From NCBI GenBank assembly GCA_964592155.1, contig CAZQDA010000124.1:1-6301 (forward strand): 6,301 bases of DNA, given 5' to 3'. Below are positions 4,742-6,301 of this stretch, one piece after another; the first letter of the stretch is position 1; each line of letters starts with the position of its first letter. The notes under the pieces are model-generated. The model was not told the DNA's origin, did not search any database, and saw only the letters and a list, made by a program, of their open reading frames with translations. A program made the translations under genes and the position numbers. The stretch comes from Christensenella sp964592155. Its GTDB lineage: Bacteria; Bacillota; Clostridia; Christensenellales; Christensenellaceae.

Positions 4742-5971
4742 GTGAACCAAAAGGTTGAGACATGGTGCTATGGTGGGAAAAGCAAACAATTTTTCCTGAC
4801 ACAAAGTGAGGCGATCCATCAATACAATTCTAAAATGATGGATCGTTTGCTTCTGATTATGACAATTATTATTGGATGTTATCTTGGAATAGGGTCGTGG
4901 ACGAGCCTGTTCTCAAAATATTCTGAAGCGTATGCCATTTGCTTTTTTGCCTTGCTCAGTATGTTTTGTGCTTTTAAGATGAAAGTACTCAAAAGCATCA
5001 CCTTCACCAGAATATATATATTTTTGTTTTCTTTCGTCATGTTTGTTTTTGTGTGCCTGCTAGGCACGGTATATGAGCCTAACTCAAGGGCAACGCTTTT
5101 TATTGTATATTTGCTTGCTCTGCCAATGTTGTTTATCATTCCTACGCACTATATGTACGGATTTCTCATCGTTGCAACTTGTATCTTCTCCATTGTGTCT
5201 CTTCTGGCAAAAGATTTACGTTATGCAGAAATGGATATTGCGCATGGGGTCACCTGCCTTGTGATTGGTATTTTTATCTCTCACCATATTTTGGAAAGCA
5301 GAATGGCGTTATATGCCGCGAACAAAAAACTGGATGTGCGCAACACTCAGCTTGACAAGCAACTGCAAGAGCAACAGCAACAGCTACTGCAAAGCCGTAT
5401 CTCTATCCTGCTCAGCCAGATACAACCACATTTTCTTTATAATACGCTTACTGTTATTTGTGGTCTGTGTGACGAAAATCCAAAAGAAGCGAAAAAGGTG
5501 ACCGCTGAATTTGCAGACTATCTGCGGCACAATCTGGATACGTTAAATCAATGCGCATCTGTTCCTTTTGCGGATGAATTGCGGCATATCAAAGTTTATC
5601 TTTACATCGAAAAGAAGCGCTTTGAAAGCAAGCTGCAAATTATCTATGATATTAAAACAGATGAATTTAGAATTCCATCCTTAACGGTGCAGCCTCTGGT
5701 AGAAAATGCGGTCAAGCACGGCATTCTGCGACGTAAAAATGGTGGCGCGATCACAATTTCCACACAAAATTTGGACGGGTGGTACGAAGTTATAATTACC
5801 GATGACGGCGTGGGATTTGATGTCAATGAGCCACTGGCAGAGCCGGAGACACACATTGGTATTCAAAACGTGAGTGACCGCCTATGGTCGATGTGCAGGG
5901 GAACGCTGACGATAAGCAGCGAGGTGGGAGTAGGCACAAAAGCAGTGATCAAAATACCAAAGGAGAAATGA
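4742..5971 (+). CDS. LytS/YehU-type membrane sensor histidine kinase
   Basis: A 409-residue kinase with about six N-terminal membrane spans (near residues 34-51, 62-78, 88-109, 117-134, 137-156, 166-183), a Gln-rich coiled-coil linker (about 192-223, with QEQQQQ), a LytS-type His_kinase domain with phospho-acceptor H230 in IQPHFLYNTL, and an HATPase_c domain: N-box QPLVENAVKHG (N322), DDGVGF (354-359) and IGIQNV (372-377). All key residues are present, so it should autophosphorylate. GTG 4742 follows GGAGA (4732-4736) by 5 nt; a nearer ATG at 4737 stops after two codons. It lies 42 nt after the GGDEF gene with no terminator between, suggesting co-transcription. LytS-type kinases usually neighbour a LytTR response regulator; none follows here, so its partner is elsewhere or lies just outside. 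The ligand is unknown. Confidence 0.88.
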   Translation: MNQKVETWCYGGKSKQFFLTQSEAIHQYNSKMMDRLLLIMTIIIGCYLGIGSWTSLFSKYSEAYAICFFALLSMFCAFKMKVLKSITFTRIYIFLFSFVMFVFVCLLGTVYEPNSRATLFIVYLLALPMLFIIPTHYMYGFLIVATCIFSIVSLLAKDLRYAEMDIAHGVTCLVIGIFISHHILESRMALYAANKKLDVRNTQLDKQLQEQQQQLLQSRISILLSQIQPHFLYNTLTVICGLCDENPKEAKKVTAEFADYLRHNLDTLNQCASVPFADELRHIKVYLYIEKKRFESKLQIIYDIKTDEFRIPSLTVQPLVENAVKHGILRRKNGGAITISTQNLDGWYEVIITDDGVGFDVNEPLAEPETHIGIQNVSDRLWSMCRGTLTISSEVGVGTKAVIKIPKEK

Positions 5972-5989
5972 CTAAAAAAATTCCTTGCC

Positions 5990-6022
5990 TCGACGTATTT
6001 GCGATACTTGATTTGCTAGAAT
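5990..6022 (+). promoter_or_regulatory. Diverged promoter of the same type, copy C
   Basis: CGACG at 5991-5995, a degenerate second half-site GCGATAC (6001-6007) 11 bp on, and an extended -10 TGC-TAGAAT (-10 at 6017-6022), all at the same offsets as in copies A and B. It matches copy A at 24 of 33 and copy B at 22 of 33 positions by hand count. Predicted start near 6029, 54 nt before the acyltransferase ATG. The weaker second half-site may mean weaker activation. Confidence 0.5.
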
Positions 6023-6082
6023 GAACGGTTTTGTCTGGAAGCCAACTTAGATAAATGAAAAAGGGACGGAGCGTGCATCAAC

Positions 6083-6301
6083 ATGGAAAAAAGAATCAAA
6101 TATTTGGACGGCATCAAACTGATTGCGTGCTACTTGATCCTGCTGACGCATTATTGTATGGCGTACATCCCAAACGGCTATATCGGTTATGGCTCTGCAT
6201 ATGCTGAAGCCGAGAAAGTTCCTGTGTTTATTGAAAACCTGCCCTGGTCCCTTTTTACAAACACATCTTTAGAACTATATGTTTTTTTTGCCCTTATTGC
6301 G
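6083..6301 (+). CDS. Acyltransferase-3 family membrane protein (N-terminal part)
   Basis: The first 73 residues of a protein cut by the window edge. The opening RIKYLDGIKLIACYLILLTH is typical of acyltransferase-3 (OafA/YrhL-type) proteins, which transfer acetyl or other acyl groups to surface polysaccharides, lipids or peptidoglycan through a ten-span or larger membrane domain. K12 and H23 fit the family's (R/K)-x10-H motif, with H23 the expected catalytic His in the first span. A second hydrophobic stretch begins near residue 62. ATG 6083 is preceded by GGAG (6068-6071) at 11 nt, slightly long, but no alternative in-frame start is better. The acyl acceptor cannot be inferred. It has its own candidate promoter (5990-6022) and may also receive read-through from the kinase gene. 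Confidence 0.8.
   Translation, partial: MEKRIKYLDGIKLIACYLILLTHYCMAYIPNGYIGYGSAYAEAEKVPVFIENLPWSLFTNTSLELYVFFALIA

Noticed and set aside
5968..6024. 18-residue ORF overlapping the kinase stop in ATGA, after AAAGGAG, containing one Cys; considered as a signalling peptide for the orphan kinase
   Set aside because: Only 2 nt separate the Shine-Dalgarno from the ATG, the sequence lacks AgrD-type features, the kinase is LytS-type rather than AgrC-type, and promoter copy C covers the same bases.
1..6301. CRISPR arrays, insertion sequences, tRNA or rRNA genes, phage or plasmid hallmarks
   Set aside because: No regularly spaced repeats, transposase or integrase motifs, or RNA-gene features were seen on either strand.

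Overview
The window looks like a chromosomal accessory segment from a Firmicute (Bacillota), moderately AT-rich by eye. Support: strong AGGAGG-type ribosome binding sites, frequent GTG starts, 4-base start/stop overlaps, an ECF-type S-component-like protein and a LytS-type kinase. A class such as Negativicutes or Clostridia is possible but cannot be settled from the sequence.

Layout. (1) Bases 1-1842, + strand: the tail of an unidentified gene, a doubtful small Cys-rich ORF, an EamA (drug/metabolite transporter family) permease and an overlapping ECF S-component-like membrane protein, closed by a hairpin at 1871-1909. (2) Bases 1939-2460, + strand: a nicotinamidase/isochorismatase-type cysteine hydrolase with the full Asp-Lys-Cys triad. 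(3) Bases 2447-2937, - strand, convergent: a two-gene unit of small membrane proteins. The second, a 52-residue Trp-rich single-span protein, has its Shine-Dalgarno buried in a 13-bp hairpin. (4) Bases 2938-3480: the long leader of the minus-strand unit, its promoter, and a short + strand ORF with its own ribosome binding site and a strong terminator. (5) Bases 3517-5971, + strand: a membrane diguanylate cyclase (GGDEF) followed after 42 nt by a membrane LytS-type histidine kinase with no adjacent response regulator. (6) From 6083: the start of an acyltransferase-3 family membrane protein, cut by the window edge.

The most interesting signal is regulatory. A 33-bp element, made of two CCGACG-type direct repeats at an 11-bp period followed 10 nt later by a TAAAAT/TAGAAT -10 box, occurs three times at identical internal spacing: upstream of the minus-strand small membrane genes (3090-3122), upstream of the GGDEF gene (3517-3549) and, more diverged, upstream of the acyltransferase (5990-6022). 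The first two copies match at 29 of 33 positions by hand count. None has a good -35 hexamer. This looks like a local regulon driven by one activator, perhaps an OmpR/PhoB-type regulator, that joins c-di-GMP signalling, an orphan sensor kinase, small membrane proteins and an envelope acyltransferase. The element is read directly from the sequence; the regulon and the regulator type are inference.
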